From assembly GCF_900109605.1 (NCBI RefSeq), contig NZ_FOAM01000010.1, positions 62,001-126,000 of the forward strand: a stretch of 64,000 nucleotides of DNA. The letters are read 5' to 3'. The stretch is from Xaviernesmea oryzae. GTDB lineage: Bacteria > Pseudomonadota > Alphaproteobacteria > Rhizobiales > Rhizobiaceae. This document shows, piece after piece, positions 1 through 8,530 of this stretch. The position numbers were made by a program, and so were the translations under genes. Numbering within the stretch: position 1 is the stretch's first letter; each line of letters opens with the position of its first letter. The notes under the pieces are model-generated. The model worked only from the letters and a program-made list of their open reading frames with translations. It ran no database searches and was not told where the DNA came from.

Positions 1-732
1 GGGCGCGATCTCGCGCATCTGCTTGGTCACCCAGAGGCCGACGTCGGTGGAGCCGGCAACGATGGTGGCCTGCGGATGGCTGTCCAGCACCTCGGCCAGC
101 GCCTCGACCGTGCCAGGCACGACCAGCCTACGGCCTTCGCCAACGGCGATGGTCGCGCCGGTCTTCATTGCCTTCAGCTCGGTCTTCACCCGCGCGCGCA
201 TGGCGAGGATGGGATCGAAGACCGCATCGGGCCGCGCCTCTGCCACCGCCTCGGCCGCGCGCACGATCGGTTCATAGCCGGTGCATCGACAGAGATTGCC
301 CTGAAGCGCCTTTTCGATATCGGCGCGGCCGGGCCGGTCCTTGGAAAGCCAGAGCCCGTAGAGGGACATGACGAAGCCCGGCGTGCAGAAGCCGCATTGC
401 GAGCCGTGATAATCGACCATGGCCTGCTGCACCGGATGCAAGGCCCCGTCTTTCGCCGCCAGATGCTCGACGGTCACCACGTGAGTCGCATGGAGCGAGC
501 CCACGAAGCGGATGCAGGCATTGACGCCTTCATAGACCAACTCGTCGCCTGCAAGCCGCCCGACCAGCACCGTGCAGGCTCCGCAATCGCCTTCCGCGCA
601 GCCTTCCTTGGTGCCGGTCAGCCGGCGGGCGAGGCGCAGATGGTCAAGCAGAGTTGTCGTCGCGCCGACATCGTCGAGCGCCACACTGCGATCGTTGAGG
701 ATGAAGCGGATCGTGCCGGTGTCCGATGTCAT
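1..732 (-). CDS. xdhA: Xanthine dehydrogenase small subunit (partial, 3' end off the window)
   Basis: This is the FAD/iron-sulfur subunit of a molybdenum xanthine dehydrogenase, which oxidises hypoxanthine and xanthine in purine breakdown. Reading down from the ATG at 730-732, the protein shows a plant-type 2Fe-2S site (C45, C50, C53, C73) and then a second 2Fe-2S domain with CGFC at 113-116 and CRC at 148-150. The start of an FAD-binding domain follows (GATIAVGEGRR and VAGSTDVG). 244 codons are present and the gene runs off the left edge, so the molybdopterin subunit xdhB should lie further left. The family call is firm; the start is supported only by a weak upstream purine stretch. The adenine deaminase at 19.3-21.0 kb also feeds hypoxanthine into this pathway. 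Confidence 0.93.
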   Translation of the reverse strand, partial: MTSDTGTIRFILNDRSVALDDVGATTTLLDHLRLARRLTGTKEGCAEGDCGACTVLVGRLAGDELVYEGVNACIRFVGSLHATHVVTVEHLAAKDGALHPVQQAMVDYHGSQCGFCTPGFVMSLYGLWLSKDRPGRADIEKALQGNLCRCTGYEPIVRAAEAVAEARPDAVFDPILAMRARVKTELKAMKTGATIAVGEGRRLVVPGTVEALAEVLDSHPQATIVAGSTDVGLWVTKQMREIAP

Positions 733-952
733 GCTGCCCCGTCTGGATTCTTGTTGTCGTCAAACTATGCCCAAAGCGCTGTGAGTGACAATTGCATTTT
801 TCGCGCCATGCTGGCTCTGTGACGGTTGCCGAGAGCCACAACGCTGGTGCGGAGAACGGTGCGTTCTTGGCTGAGGGACTGGCGCGGATCGCTGGGCGGG
901 ACTATCTGTCAGCTATTGATCAAAGTCGATCGAATTGTCCGGGAGCGGTGCG

Positions 953-1999
953 ATGGAATTGGGGCTCTACACCTTCGCGGATGTCGATCCGCAGGCGCCG
1001 CGAGGGCGGGGGCCAGAGGGCGAGGAGCGCCTTCGTCACCTGATCGAGGAGATCGAACTGGCCGATCAGGTCGGGCTCGATGTCTTCGGTCTTGGCGAGC
1101 ATCACCGGCCGGATTACGCCGTCTCGGCGCCTGCCGTGGTTCTGGCGGCTGCGGCCGCGCGCACCAAGCGCATCCGCCTGACCAGCGCCGTCAGCGTGTT
1201 GTCGTCGGATGATCCGGTTCGCGTCTTCCAGCAGTTCTCGACGCTTGATCTGATATCGGGCGGGCGCGCGGAAATCATGGCCGGGCGCGGCTCGTTCATC
1301 GAGTCCTTCCCGCTCTTCGGCTATCGGCTGGAGGATTATGACGAGCTTTTCGAGGAAAAGCTGCGTCTGCTGATCGCGCTCAGCGAAAATGAGGTGGTCG
1401 ATTGGGAGGGCGGCATGCGGCCCGCGATTCACCAGCGCGGGGTCTATCCGCGTCCGCTTCAGGAGAATCTGCCGATCTGGGTCGCCGTTGGCGGAACGCC
1501 GCAATCGGTGGTGCGCGCTGCCGCGCTCGGCCTGCCTTTCGCGCTGGCTATCATCGGCGGCGAACCCGCGCGCTATGCACCGCTCTTCGATCTCTACCGC
1601 GAGGCCGCACGCCGCTCCGGCCGCGATCCGGCCCGGTTGAAGACCAGCATCAACGTGCATGGCTTCATTGCCGACACCACGGATCAGGCTGCCGACCAGT
1701 TTTATGGCCCTCAGGCCGCCGTGATGAACCGCATCGGACGGGAGCGGGGCTGGGGTCCGACCAACCGAGCCCAGTTCGACCAGTCGCGCGGGCCCAATGG
1801 GAATCTGTTCCTCGGCGATCCCGATCTGGTGGCCGAGAAGATCATTCGCCATGCCCGCATCTTCCGCAATGACCGGTTCCTCCTGCAGATGGCGATCGGC
1901 CTGATGCCGCATGACCAGATCATGCGCGGCATCGAGCTCTACGGCACCAAGGTGGCGCCCATGGTGCGGCAGGCCCTTGCCAGCGATGCGGCGGCATGA
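953..1999 (+). CDS. LLM-class flavin-dependent oxidoreductase (luciferase-like)
   Basis: A 348-residue protein of the bacterial luciferase-like superfamily, which uses reduced flavin (FMN or F420) for monooxygenation or dehydrogenation. It starts [11 protein letters not shown] and contains the early [10 protein letters not shown] motif typical of the family, a [14 protein letters not shown] stretch, [15 protein letters not shown] near the flavin site, and a C-terminal [13 protein letters not shown]. The ATG at 953 is preferred because GGGAG lies seven bases upstream; an in-frame TTG at 935 would add six residues. It is divergent from xdhA and stands alone. The substrate cannot be read from the sequence. 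Confidence 0.88.
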   Translation: MELGLYTFADVDPQAPRGRGPEGEERLRHLIEEIELADQVGLDVFGLGEHHRPDYAVSAPAVVLAAAAARTKRIRLTSAVSVLSSDDPVRVFQQFSTLDLISGGRAEIMAGRGSFIESFPLFGYRLEDYDELFEEKLRLLIALSENEVVDWEGGMRPAIHQRGVYPRPLQENLPIWVAVGGTPQSVVRAAALGLPFALAIIGGEPARYAPLFDLYREAARRSGRDPARLKTSINVHGFIADTTDQAADQFYGPQAAVMNRIGRERGWGPTNRAQFDQSRGPNGNLFLGDPDLVAEKIIRHARIFRNDRFLLQMAIGLMPHDQIMRGIELYGTKVAPMVRQALASDAAA

Positions 2000-2075
2000 A
2001 AAAGCGGTTGCGATGACGGCGTGCCTGCACGCCGACCAGCCAGCCAAGGCCGGACAGCAGAGATTGTAGAAAAGC

Positions 2076-2834
2076 ATGACCCTCGACAATGACAATGATC
2101 TTGAAAAGCTGAAGGAAATCGGCCGCATCTGTGCCGACGCGCTGCAGACCATGACGGCGGCGCTGGAGCCCGGCATGACGACGGCGGAGCTGGATGCGAT
2201 CGGCCGTGCCTTGCTGGAGCGCGAGGGCGCGCGCTCGGCGCCGGAGCTCTCCTATAAATTTCCCGGCGCCACCTGCATCAGCGTCAATGAGGAGGTCGCG
2301 CACGGCATCCCCGGCAAGCGCGTGATCCGCCCGGGAGATCTGATCAATATCGACGTTTCGGCCGAAAAGGATGGGTTTTTCGCCGATACCGGCGCATCCA
2401 CCTTCCTGCCGCCCGTCAAATCCTCGATCGAACGCCTGTGCCGGGACGGCCGCCGGGCGCTCTTCGTGGGCTTGAGCGAGGTGCGTGCCGGCCGGCCTCT
2501 GTCGGCCATCGGGACGGCCATCGGTGGCTTTGCCCGTAAGCATCGCTATACGCTGATCACCAATCTTGCCAGCCACGGCGTCGGCCGTTCGCTGCATGAG
2601 GAGCCGACCGAAATTGCCACCTGGCCCGACAAGCGCGACAAGCGGGTGATCACCGATGGCCTGGTCTTCACCGTCGAACCCTTCCTGTCGCTCGGTGGCC
2701 AATGGGCCGAAGGCGGCGAGGACGACTGGACGCTTTATAGCGAGCCCCGCGCGCCGACCGTGCAGTTCGAGCACACGGTGGTGGCCACCCGGACGGGCGC
2801 GGTGATCGTCACCATGCCGAGCGTCGCGGCGTGA
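2076..2834 (+). CDS. map: Type I methionine aminopeptidase
   Basis: Cytosolic metalloprotease that removes the N-terminal methionine from new proteins. The 252-residue protein has the pita-bread fold signature. H76 lies in EEVAHGIPG, and the five metal ligands can be placed at D93 (INIDVS), D104 (FFADTG), H167 (SHGVGRSLHEE), E201 (FTVEPFL) and E232 (QFEHT). H174 matches the second catalytic histidine. The length fits a plain type I enzyme with no zinc-finger extension. Gram-negative bacteria often carry a second map copy, so this may be the essential gene or a paralogue; nothing here decides. An MFS gene follows after 25 bases and may be cotranscribed. Confidence 0.93.
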   Translation: MTLDNDNDLEKLKEIGRICADALQTMTAALEPGMTTAELDAIGRALLEREGARSAPELSYKFPGATCISVNEEVAHGIPGKRVIRPGDLINIDVSAEKDGFFADTGASTFLPPVKSSIERLCRDGRRALFVGLSEVRAGRPLSAIGTAIGGFARKHRYTLITNLASHGVGRSLHEEPTEIATWPDKRDKRVITDGLVFTVEPFLSLGGQWAEGGEDDWTLYSEPRAPTVQFEHTVVATRTGAVIVTMPSVAA

Positions 2835-2859
2835 GGGGGCAGACGAAAGGTGCGGGACG

Positions 2860-4080
2860 ATGAGCGCTGGCCTGCGCGGCGACCGGCGTCGGCTGGCCTC
2901 GACGGCTTTGGCCGGCGCCATCGCCATGGCGGTTGCCATGGGCTTCGGCCGGTTCTCTTTCACCCCCATCCTGCCGGGCATGATGGGTGACCTGCATTTG
3001 ACGGCGGGCGATGCCGGGCTGATCGCCTCGGCCAATTTCATCGGCTATCTGGTCGGCGCGGTTTGCGCGGGCCAGGGCTGGGGCGAGGGGCGGGAAAAGA
3101 CCATCGGTCTCGGCGCCCTGCTGGCCACCAGTATGCTGCTTGCCGGCATGAGTCTCGGCAGCTCCGTCATCCTCTTTGCCACCCTGCGCTTCCTGGCCGG
3201 TCTCGCCAGCGCCTTCGCGATGATTTTCCTGTCGCAGATCGTGCTCACCCGGGGGGCAGAGGCGGGCAATGCACATGTGCAGTCCGTGCATTTTGCCGGT
3301 GTTGGCCTGGGCATCGCCGTCTCGTCGCTGCTGGTCTTCCTCGTCACCACCAGGCCGAACGCCGCCTGGCCTGCGTGGCGCGAAGCCTGGGCGGGCTCGG
3401 CGCTCGTGGCGCTGGCCGGCACTGCGCTGGTCGGCCTGCTGCTTCCGGATGGCGCGGCCCGCAGCGGCCACGAAGCCGGCCAGCGCGAAGCGCCGCTCCT
3501 CTGGTCGCGCGCCTTTTCCACCGTGGCGCTGACCTATGGCCTTTTCGGTTTCGGCTATGTCGTCACCGCCACCTTCCTTGTGGCCATGGCGCGCGGCCAA
3601 GCGGCCCATGCGGTTGCAGGCGGGCAGATGGTGGAATTTCTCTGCTGGTTCGTCACTGGGCTCAGCGCCGTCGTGTCGCTCTTCGTCTGGCGCCCCGTCA
3701 TGGCCCGTTTCGGCATCGTCCGGGCCTATCTCTGCGCGTTGGCGCTCGAGGCGGTGGGCCTGCTGCTCACGGTCACCCTGCCTTTTCCGCTGGCACCGAT
3801 CCTCGGCGGGCTTCTGCTGGGTGCCACCTTCATGGTCATTACCGCCTTCGGGCTCCATCTTGCCCGCGCCCTGTCTCCCGGATCGGAGCGCAAGGCGCTG
3901 GCGATCATGACCGCTGCCTTCGGCATCGGCCAGATCATCGGGCCGCTCGTTGCCGGCTGGCTGACGGAACGATCCGGCACCTATACGCCCGCTACGCTCG
4001 CGGCCGCCGCCGTGCTGATGCTGGCTGCCGGCGTGCTGGCGCTTAGCGGCCGGTCGATCCGTGCAGCGGCCAGGCTGTGA
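2860..4080 (+). CDS. MFS transporter, YbfB/YjiJ family
   Basis: A 406-residue major facilitator protein with about twelve hydrophobic segments. The N-terminus carries GFGRFSFTPILPGM followed by DLHLTAGDAGLIASANFIGYLVGA, the pattern that marks the YbfB/YjiJ subgroup. A late segment FGIGQIIGPLVAGWL is also typical. Substrates of this subgroup are poorly known. The gene begins 25 bases after map and shares its strand, so cotranscription is likely. The call is firm at family level only. Confidence 0.85.
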   Translation: MSAGLRGDRRRLASTALAGAIAMAVAMGFGRFSFTPILPGMMGDLHLTAGDAGLIASANFIGYLVGAVCAGQGWGEGREKTIGLGALLATSMLLAGMSLGSSVILFATLRFLAGLASAFAMIFLSQIVLTRGAEAGNAHVQSVHFAGVGLGIAVSSLLVFLVTTRPNAAWPAWREAWAGSALVALAGTALVGLLLPDGAARSGHEAGQREAPLLWSRAFSTVALTYGLFGFGYVVTATFLVAMARGQAAHAVAGGQMVEFLCWFVTGLSAVVSLFVWRPVMARFGIVRAYLCALALEAVGLLLTVTLPFPLAPILGGLLLGATFMVITAFGLHLARALSPGSERKALAIMTAAFGIGQIIGPLVAGWLTERSGTYTPATLAAAAVLMLAAGVLALSGRSIRAAARL

Positions 4081-4236
4081 GCGCCGGACCGCCTGCCGGG
4101 TCCGGCCGGCCAAGTCCAAGCATCCTTAAATCGCTGTAAGGTTCCGTCCACGCAATTGTTTCATGCGCGGTTCTGGCCTAGCGTGACGCACCTGCGAAGC
4201 ACGCATCAGACCGTGCGCATCAAAGCGAGTGCCACC

Positions 4237-5508
4237 TTGTTCCATTCCTTCTTCCCGAAGCCGAAGCTGTTCTTCACCTCCCTCATCGTCTGGACGCTGG
4301 TCTGCATTTTTCTCTGGTATGGCTTTGTCGCCGATTGGGGCAATTCGCTGGGCTATACCGCGCCGCCTGAAGGACAGACGCCGATCGATCTGCGGTTCTT
4401 CCTGACCCCCGACAATCGATGGTTCTATTCCTATTTTATCGTCTGCACGCTGGCCTTTTGCGGCACATGGACGGTGCTTGCGCGCAATCACCCTTGGATT
4501 GACTGGTCGATTTGGGGCTCGGCGCTGATCATCTTCTCGACCTATTTCGGCGTGCAGGTCTATGTGGCCATCAACAACTGGCGCCGTCCCTTCGGCGACC
4601 TCCTGCAAAATGCGCTGACCGGCAAGCCGGGCATCACCGTCGGCGATTTCTACTCGCTGATGCTGGTCTTCTGCCAGATCGCCTTTCTCAGCATGTTCGT
4701 CTCGATCATCACCGACTTTTTCGTCAGCCACTACGTCTTCCGTTGGCGCAATGCCATGAACGACTATTACATCTCGAAATGGGAGAAGGTTCGCCACATC
4801 GAAGGCGCCTCGCAGCGTATCCAGGAAGATACGATGCGCTTCGCCAATATTCTCGAGGGGCTGGGCGTCAGCCTGATCAATTCGGTGATGACGCTGATCG
4901 CCTTCCTGCCGATCCTTTTTGCGCTGTCGTCCTATGTAACGACGCTGCCGATCATCGGCGAGATCCCGCACACGCTGTTCTGGCTGGCCATTGGCTGGTC
5001 GATCTTCGGCACGGCTTTGCTGGCGATTGCCGGCATCAAGCTGCCGGGCCTGCATTTCCGCAACCAGCGCGTTGAAGCGGCCTATCGAAAAGAGCTGGTC
5101 TATGGCGAGGACCATATGGACCGTGCTCAGCCGATCACCGTGGTTGAGCTGTTTTCAAACGTCAGGCGTAATTATTTCCGCATGTATTTCCACTATCTTT
5201 ACTTCAACGTCGCTCGCTATTTCTATGTGCAGGCCGACGCCCTCTTCGTCACTTTCATGCTGGTGCCGACGATCGTCGCCGGCAAGATCACCTACGGCAT
5301 CTACCAGCAGATCTCCACGGCCTTCGGCCAAGTGTCGAACTCGTTCCAGTATCTGGTCAATTCCTGGACCACGATTATCGAGCTGCTGTCGATCCACAAG
5401 CGCCTCAAGGCCTTCGAAGCGGCGATCGACGATGCGCCGCTGCCGCCGATCGACGAGCGCTATCTGAGGGGCGAGAGCGAGGAACAGCAGGCGCCGGCCG
5501 CGCCCTGA
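4237..5508 (+). CDS. sbmA: BacA/SbmA-family peptide transporter
   Basis: Inner-membrane transporter of the SbmA/BacA family, which imports proline-rich peptides and peptide antibiotics; in rhizobia BacA is needed for bacteroid survival and for very-long-chain fatty acid modification of lipid A. The protein has membrane spans from residue 10 onward, an NWRRPFGDLLQNALTGKPGITV block, YYISKWEKVRHIEGASQRIQED and a C-terminal ISTAFGQVSNSFQYLVNSW, all family hallmarks. I prefer the TTG at 4237 because it gives LFHSFFPKPKLFF, where homologues begin with methionine (423 residues). An ATG at 4156 would add 27 residues but has no visible ribosome site. A strong terminator follows at 5540. Confidence 0.92.
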   Translation: MFHSFFPKPKLFFTSLIVWTLVCIFLWYGFVADWGNSLGYTAPPEGQTPIDLRFFLTPDNRWFYSYFIVCTLAFCGTWTVLARNHPWIDWSIWGSALIIFSTYFGVQVYVAINNWRRPFGDLLQNALTGKPGITVGDFYSLMLVFCQIAFLSMFVSIITDFFVSHYVFRWRNAMNDYYISKWEKVRHIEGASQRIQEDTMRFANILEGLGVSLINSVMTLIAFLPILFALSSYVTTLPIIGEIPHTLFWLAIGWSIFGTALLAIAGIKLPGLHFRNQRVEAAYRKELVYGEDHMDRAQPITVVELFSNVRRNYFRMYFHYLYFNVARYFYVQADALFVTFMLVPTIVAGKITYGIYQQISTAFGQVSNSFQYLVNSWTTIIELLSIHKRLKAFEAAIDDAPLPPIDERYLRGESEEQQAPAAP

Positions 5509-5539
5509 TCCCGTGTTCACGACTTCCCCATGAAACGGA

Positions 5540-5575
5540 CAAGGGCCCCGGTTTTGCCAGCCGGGGCCCTTGTCT
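5540..5575 (+). terminator. Rho-independent terminator after sbmA
   Basis: Perfect 12-bp stem CAAGGGCCCCGG / CCGGGGCCCTTG (5540-5551 and 5561-5572) with a nine-base loop, followed by TCTTT. It lies 31 bases after the sbmA stop. The deacetylase gene converges from the other side, so the hairpin may serve both. Confidence 0.85.
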
Positions 5576-5597
5576 TTGAAAGATAATCCGATGCGCT

Positions 5598-6611
5598 TTA
5601 AAGCGCGCCCTGCGCCGGCCGGCCGGCATGGTCGCTTTTCAGCCGCTCAAGCGCTTCCGCATAGCTGACGCAGGCCACGTCCTCTCGGCCGCAGGTTTCG
5701 CTGAGGAAGCGCTCCAATGCGCGCCAATAGGCGCCGCCATTCATCTCCACGAAATGAAAGCCGAGCTGCAGCGGCACGCGCTCACCCGCATATTGCGCCT
5801 CAAAGGCTGCGCGATAGGCGGCAATTGTCCGCTCCTCGAAAAGCGCGCTGTCCTTCTTGTTCTCCACCCCCATGGAGTGGCGAACGAAGAGATTGTAATC
5901 CATGGCAATCACCCGCCGCGACGAGGGCCCTTCCGGAATGGTCGGCAGGCCGAAGCGCGGAAGGCCATCCTCCTCGACAGGCAGCGCCGGACCTTTGGTC
6001 ACCAGGCTCGCATCATAGGCGAATCCCGCAGCCTGCTCGGCCGGCAGCAGACCGGCGCTGGTCGAAAGATAGGGCGCGCGAAATCCGTGGATCCCGTGAT
6101 GCGCGAAGTCCTGCCAGCCTTCCGGCTCCTCGGACTGGATGCCGGCCGCCTCCCAGGCGCCGCCGAGCGCCTGCGTGAAGGCGGCAAATTCGCGCGACCA
6201 ATCGTCTTTCGTCCAATCCTTGCCGTCGAAATGGCCGCAGGCATGGCTGCCAATATCGTGACCGGCCTGATGCGCCTGCCAGATATGGCGCACCCGGAGA
6301 GCGATCTCCTCCTGGCTCTGGGCAAAGCCGACATTGGAGCGACCGACCGAATGGCCTGGAGCGGCATAGGCCCTGCCGCCTTCTTTCTTGGTCATCAGAA
6401 AGGTGCAGGAGAGAAAATAGGTGAAGTGCGCATGCGTCCGTGTGGCGAGATCCAGGCTGCGAGACCAGAGCGCATTGTCATGGGCGCCATCGAAGGACAC
6501 GATGACGAGCTGGGGCGGGCGCGGCGCCTGCGCTTCGGCTGCTGGCGCAAGGACGCCGAGAGCAAGACAGGCGGGGAGAAGCATGGACAAAGCGGAGCGA
6601 TAGGCATGCAT
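5598..6611 (-). CDS. Exported polysaccharide deacetylase (NodB-homology)
   Basis: A 337-residue secreted protein with an N-terminal signal peptide (hydrophobic stretch to about residue 28, ending AAEAQA). The NodB-homology domain starts with VIVSFDGAHD, corresponding to the TFDDGP motif, and continues with GHDIGSHACGHFDG, which carries the metal-binding H-S-x-x-x-H. Such enzymes remove acyl groups from chitin-like, peptidoglycan or exopolysaccharide substrates. The first motif departs from consensus (SFDGAHD), but the metal-binding aspartate equivalent is kept. It is divergent from nnrU, with 386 bases between the starts. The substrate is unknown. Confidence 0.82.
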   Translation of the reverse strand: MHAYRSALSMLLPACLALGVLAPAAEAQAPRPPQLVIVSFDGAHDNALWSRSLDLATRTHAHFTYFLSCTFLMTKKEGGRAYAAPGHSVGRSNVGFAQSQEEIALRVRHIWQAHQAGHDIGSHACGHFDGKDWTKDDWSREFAAFTQALGGAWEAAGIQSEEPEGWQDFAHHGIHGFRAPYLSTSAGLLPAEQAAGFAYDASLVTKGPALPVEEDGLPRFGLPTIPEGPSSRRVIAMDYNLFVRHSMGVENKKDSALFEERTIAAYRAAFEAQYAGERVPLQLGFHFVEMNGGAYWRALERFLSETCGREDVACVSYAEALERLKSDHAGRPAQGAL

Positions 6612-6997
6612 GGGCTTGGCATAAACCTGTGGGGAGATGATGCGCGGCGAGCGCGAAGGTGCCGTGCCGGCGAGAGGTGCTGTAGCCTTTCGGTCAGCAA
6701 TGCGGCAAAGCTTTGATCAAGCTCAATGCATCATGCTTGCGCCAAGCTGGTCCAGGCAACGGCCGCCTGCGTAAACGGAGCCAGAGCGGCGAGGTCCGTG
6801 CAGCGGAATGTCGAACGGAGGCGGCCGGGCCCGGCTGAGACCCCGCTCAAGGATTGATCGTCGCGACCGCTCGACACGATCCTGTATGATCCATCCGGCG
6901 ATTTCGGTTTCGCCGCAGATGCAGTATCACTTGCCCCTGGAGATCCGTCGACCCAGTCGGATGTTTCCGCTGACCATTTCACCCAAGGCGCGCTTTC
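6612..6997. other. Divergent intergenic region, deacetylase / nnrU
   Basis: 386 bases between two divergent starts. I see no convincing gene. It holds one FNR/FixK-like dyad at 6713-6726 (separate entry) and presumably the promoters of both flanking genes. Confidence 0.6.
6713..6726. promoter_or_regulatory. Possible FNR/FixK/NnrR-type box
   Basis: TTGATCAAGCTCAA matches the TTGA-N6-TCAA pattern of Crp/Fnr-family oxygen and nitric-oxide regulators, with one departure from TTGAT-N4-GTCAA. It sits 102 bases upstream of the deacetylase start and 272 bases upstream of nnrU. NnrU genes are classically tied to NnrR control of denitrification. A short motif like this can occur by chance. Confidence 0.35.
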
Positions 6998-7585
6998 ATG
7001 ACCCTGCTCATTCTCGGCATTCTGATCTTCCTCGGCTCGCATCTCGTTCATGTCGTGGCGCCGGGCTTTCGCACCGCCGTGATCGCCCGGATCGGCGTTG
7101 GGCCATGGCGCGGGCTTTATTCGCTCGTCAGCCTCGCGGGCCTCGCGCTGCTGGTCTATGGGTTCGGCGAGGCGCGCGCCGTCACCGGCATGCTCTACAA
7201 TCCGCCTGTCGGCCTGAAGCATCTGACGCTGCTGCTGATGGTGCCGGCGATGATCTGTCTCGTGGCCGGCTTTCTGCCGGCCGGGCGCATCGCGGTGGCG
7301 GTGAAGCATCCGCAGGTGCTGGCGGTCAAGATCTGGGCGCTCGCGCATCTTCTGTCCAATGGCGAGACCGCCTCGGTCATTCTCTTCGTCGCCTTTCTGG
7401 CCTGGGGCGTGATCCTGCGCATTTCGCTGAAGCGGCGGGAGAGACGGGGCGAGGCTGTTCTTCCCGTGTTCAAATCGTCGCGATACGACACCTACGCCAT
7501 CGTTATCGGCCTGCTTCTCTACGCGCTGATGGTCTGGCGTCTGCATGAATGGCTGATCGGCGTTTCGCCGCTGCCCATGAGCTGA
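6998..7585 (+). CDS. NnrU family membrane protein
   Basis: A 195-residue integral membrane protein with about six hydrophobic helices. It opens MTLLILGILIFLGSHLVHVVAPGFR and contains YNPPVGLKHLTLLLM and HPQVLAVKIWALAHLLSNGE, both characteristic of NnrU. NnrU genes sit beside nitrite and nitric-oxide reductases in denitrifiers and are needed for that pathway there; related plant and algal proteins act in carotenoid isomerisation. No denitrification genes are visible here, so the role in this organism is open. Confidence 0.85.
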   Translation: MTLLILGILIFLGSHLVHVVAPGFRTAVIARIGVGPWRGLYSLVSLAGLALLVYGFGEARAVTGMLYNPPVGLKHLTLLLMVPAMICLVAGFLPAGRIAVAVKHPQVLAVKIWALAHLLSNGETASVILFVAFLAWGVILRISLKRRERRGEAVLPVFKSSRYDTYAIVIGLLLYALMVWRLHEWLIGVSPLPMS

Positions 7586-7834
7586 GCGAGGAAGGGGCCT
7601 ACCCTGGTGGGCCCATGCGGAATTTCAGGCCTTGCGCGGCGGGCATGGCGCTGCGCCCCCTTACATTCGGCGCAAAATAGGCTAGAAGCCGGCATTCCGC
7701 TTGATGCATCGGGCCGGCAGATGACACCGTCTTTCGCTCAAGCGATGCCCAATTGAAGAGCGAGCGCATCGGCCCTGTCGGGTCGGCGGCGTGCGCTCAT
7801 GCAGACGAAGAAGGCCGGACAACCGGGGACGTGG

Positions 7835-8515
7835 ATGGCGAACCAGAACGACAGCTTCATTCGTGAGGTCAACGAGGAGCTGCGCTCCGATCAGGTGCGG
7901 GCGGCCTGGCTGCGCTTTGGCGGCGTGATCATCGCCATCGCGCTTTTGATCGTCGTCGGCACGATCGGCAAGGTTGCCTATGACTACTGGCGCGACAGCT
8001 CGGCTTCCGCCTCTGGCGACGCCTTCCTGGCCGCGCTGACGCTGGCCAAGCAGAGCCGCACCGACGAGGCCATCGCCGACCTCAAGACGCTCGAAGCCAA
8101 TGGCCATGGCAGCTATCCCGTGCTGGCGCGCATGCGCGTTGCCACGCTGCAGGCGCAAAAGGGCGATACCGCCGCGGCCATCGCTGCCTTCAAGGCGGTG
8201 GCGGACGATCAGAGCGTCGAGGCGCCGATGCGCGACGCCGCCAAGCTGCGCGCGGCCTATCTGATGATCGATACCGGATCCTATCCGCAGGTGGCGGCCG
8301 AGGTGGAGCCTCTGGCAGTTGCCGGCAATCCGATGCGCCACTCTGCCCGCGAGGTCCTCGGCCTCTCGGCCTACAAGGCAGGCGACAAGGAAAAGGCGAA
8401 GTCCTGGTTTCAGGCCATTGCCAATGATGCCGAAAGCCCGCGCAATGTCGCCAACCGCGCGCAGATGCTGCTCGACGTGATCGCCTCGGGCGGCGATGCC
8501 GGCGCGGCTGGATAA
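7835..8515 (+). CDS. Membrane-anchored TPR protein upstream of Der (YfgM-like)
   Basis: A 226-residue protein: about 20 cytosolic residues, one membrane span (roughly 26-48, GVIIAIALLIVVGTIGKVAY), then a TPR-like helical domain with repeats such as ALTLAKQSRTDEAIADLKTL and VLGLSAYKAGDKEKAKSWF. This is the TPR_21/YfgM arrangement. In E. coli YfgM sits near Der and helps periplasmic chaperone networks at the Sec translocon. The ATG at 7835 is chosen because GGGGAC lies just upstream; an ATG at 7799 would add 12 residues. der follows 15 bases later, so the two are likely cotranscribed. Confidence 0.8.
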   Translation: MANQNDSFIREVNEELRSDQVRAAWLRFGGVIIAIALLIVVGTIGKVAYDYWRDSSASASGDAFLAALTLAKQSRTDEAIADLKTLEANGHGSYPVLARMRVATLQAQKGDTAAAIAAFKAVADDQSVEAPMRDAAKLRAAYLMIDTGSYPQVAAEVEPLAVAGNPMRHSAREVLGLSAYKAGDKEKAKSWFQAIANDAESPRNVANRAQMLLDVIASGGDAGAAG

Positions 8516-8530
8516 GAAAGAACAAGGACC

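Noticed and set aside
920-2176. Minus-strand open frame opposite the luciferase-like oxidoreductase
   Set aside because: Shadow frame with no motif; the plus-strand gene has a ribosome site and family motifs.
5628-6716. Plus-strand open frame opposite the polysaccharide deacetylase
   Set aside because: The minus strand has a signal peptide and NodB motifs; the plus-strand product has no recognisable feature.
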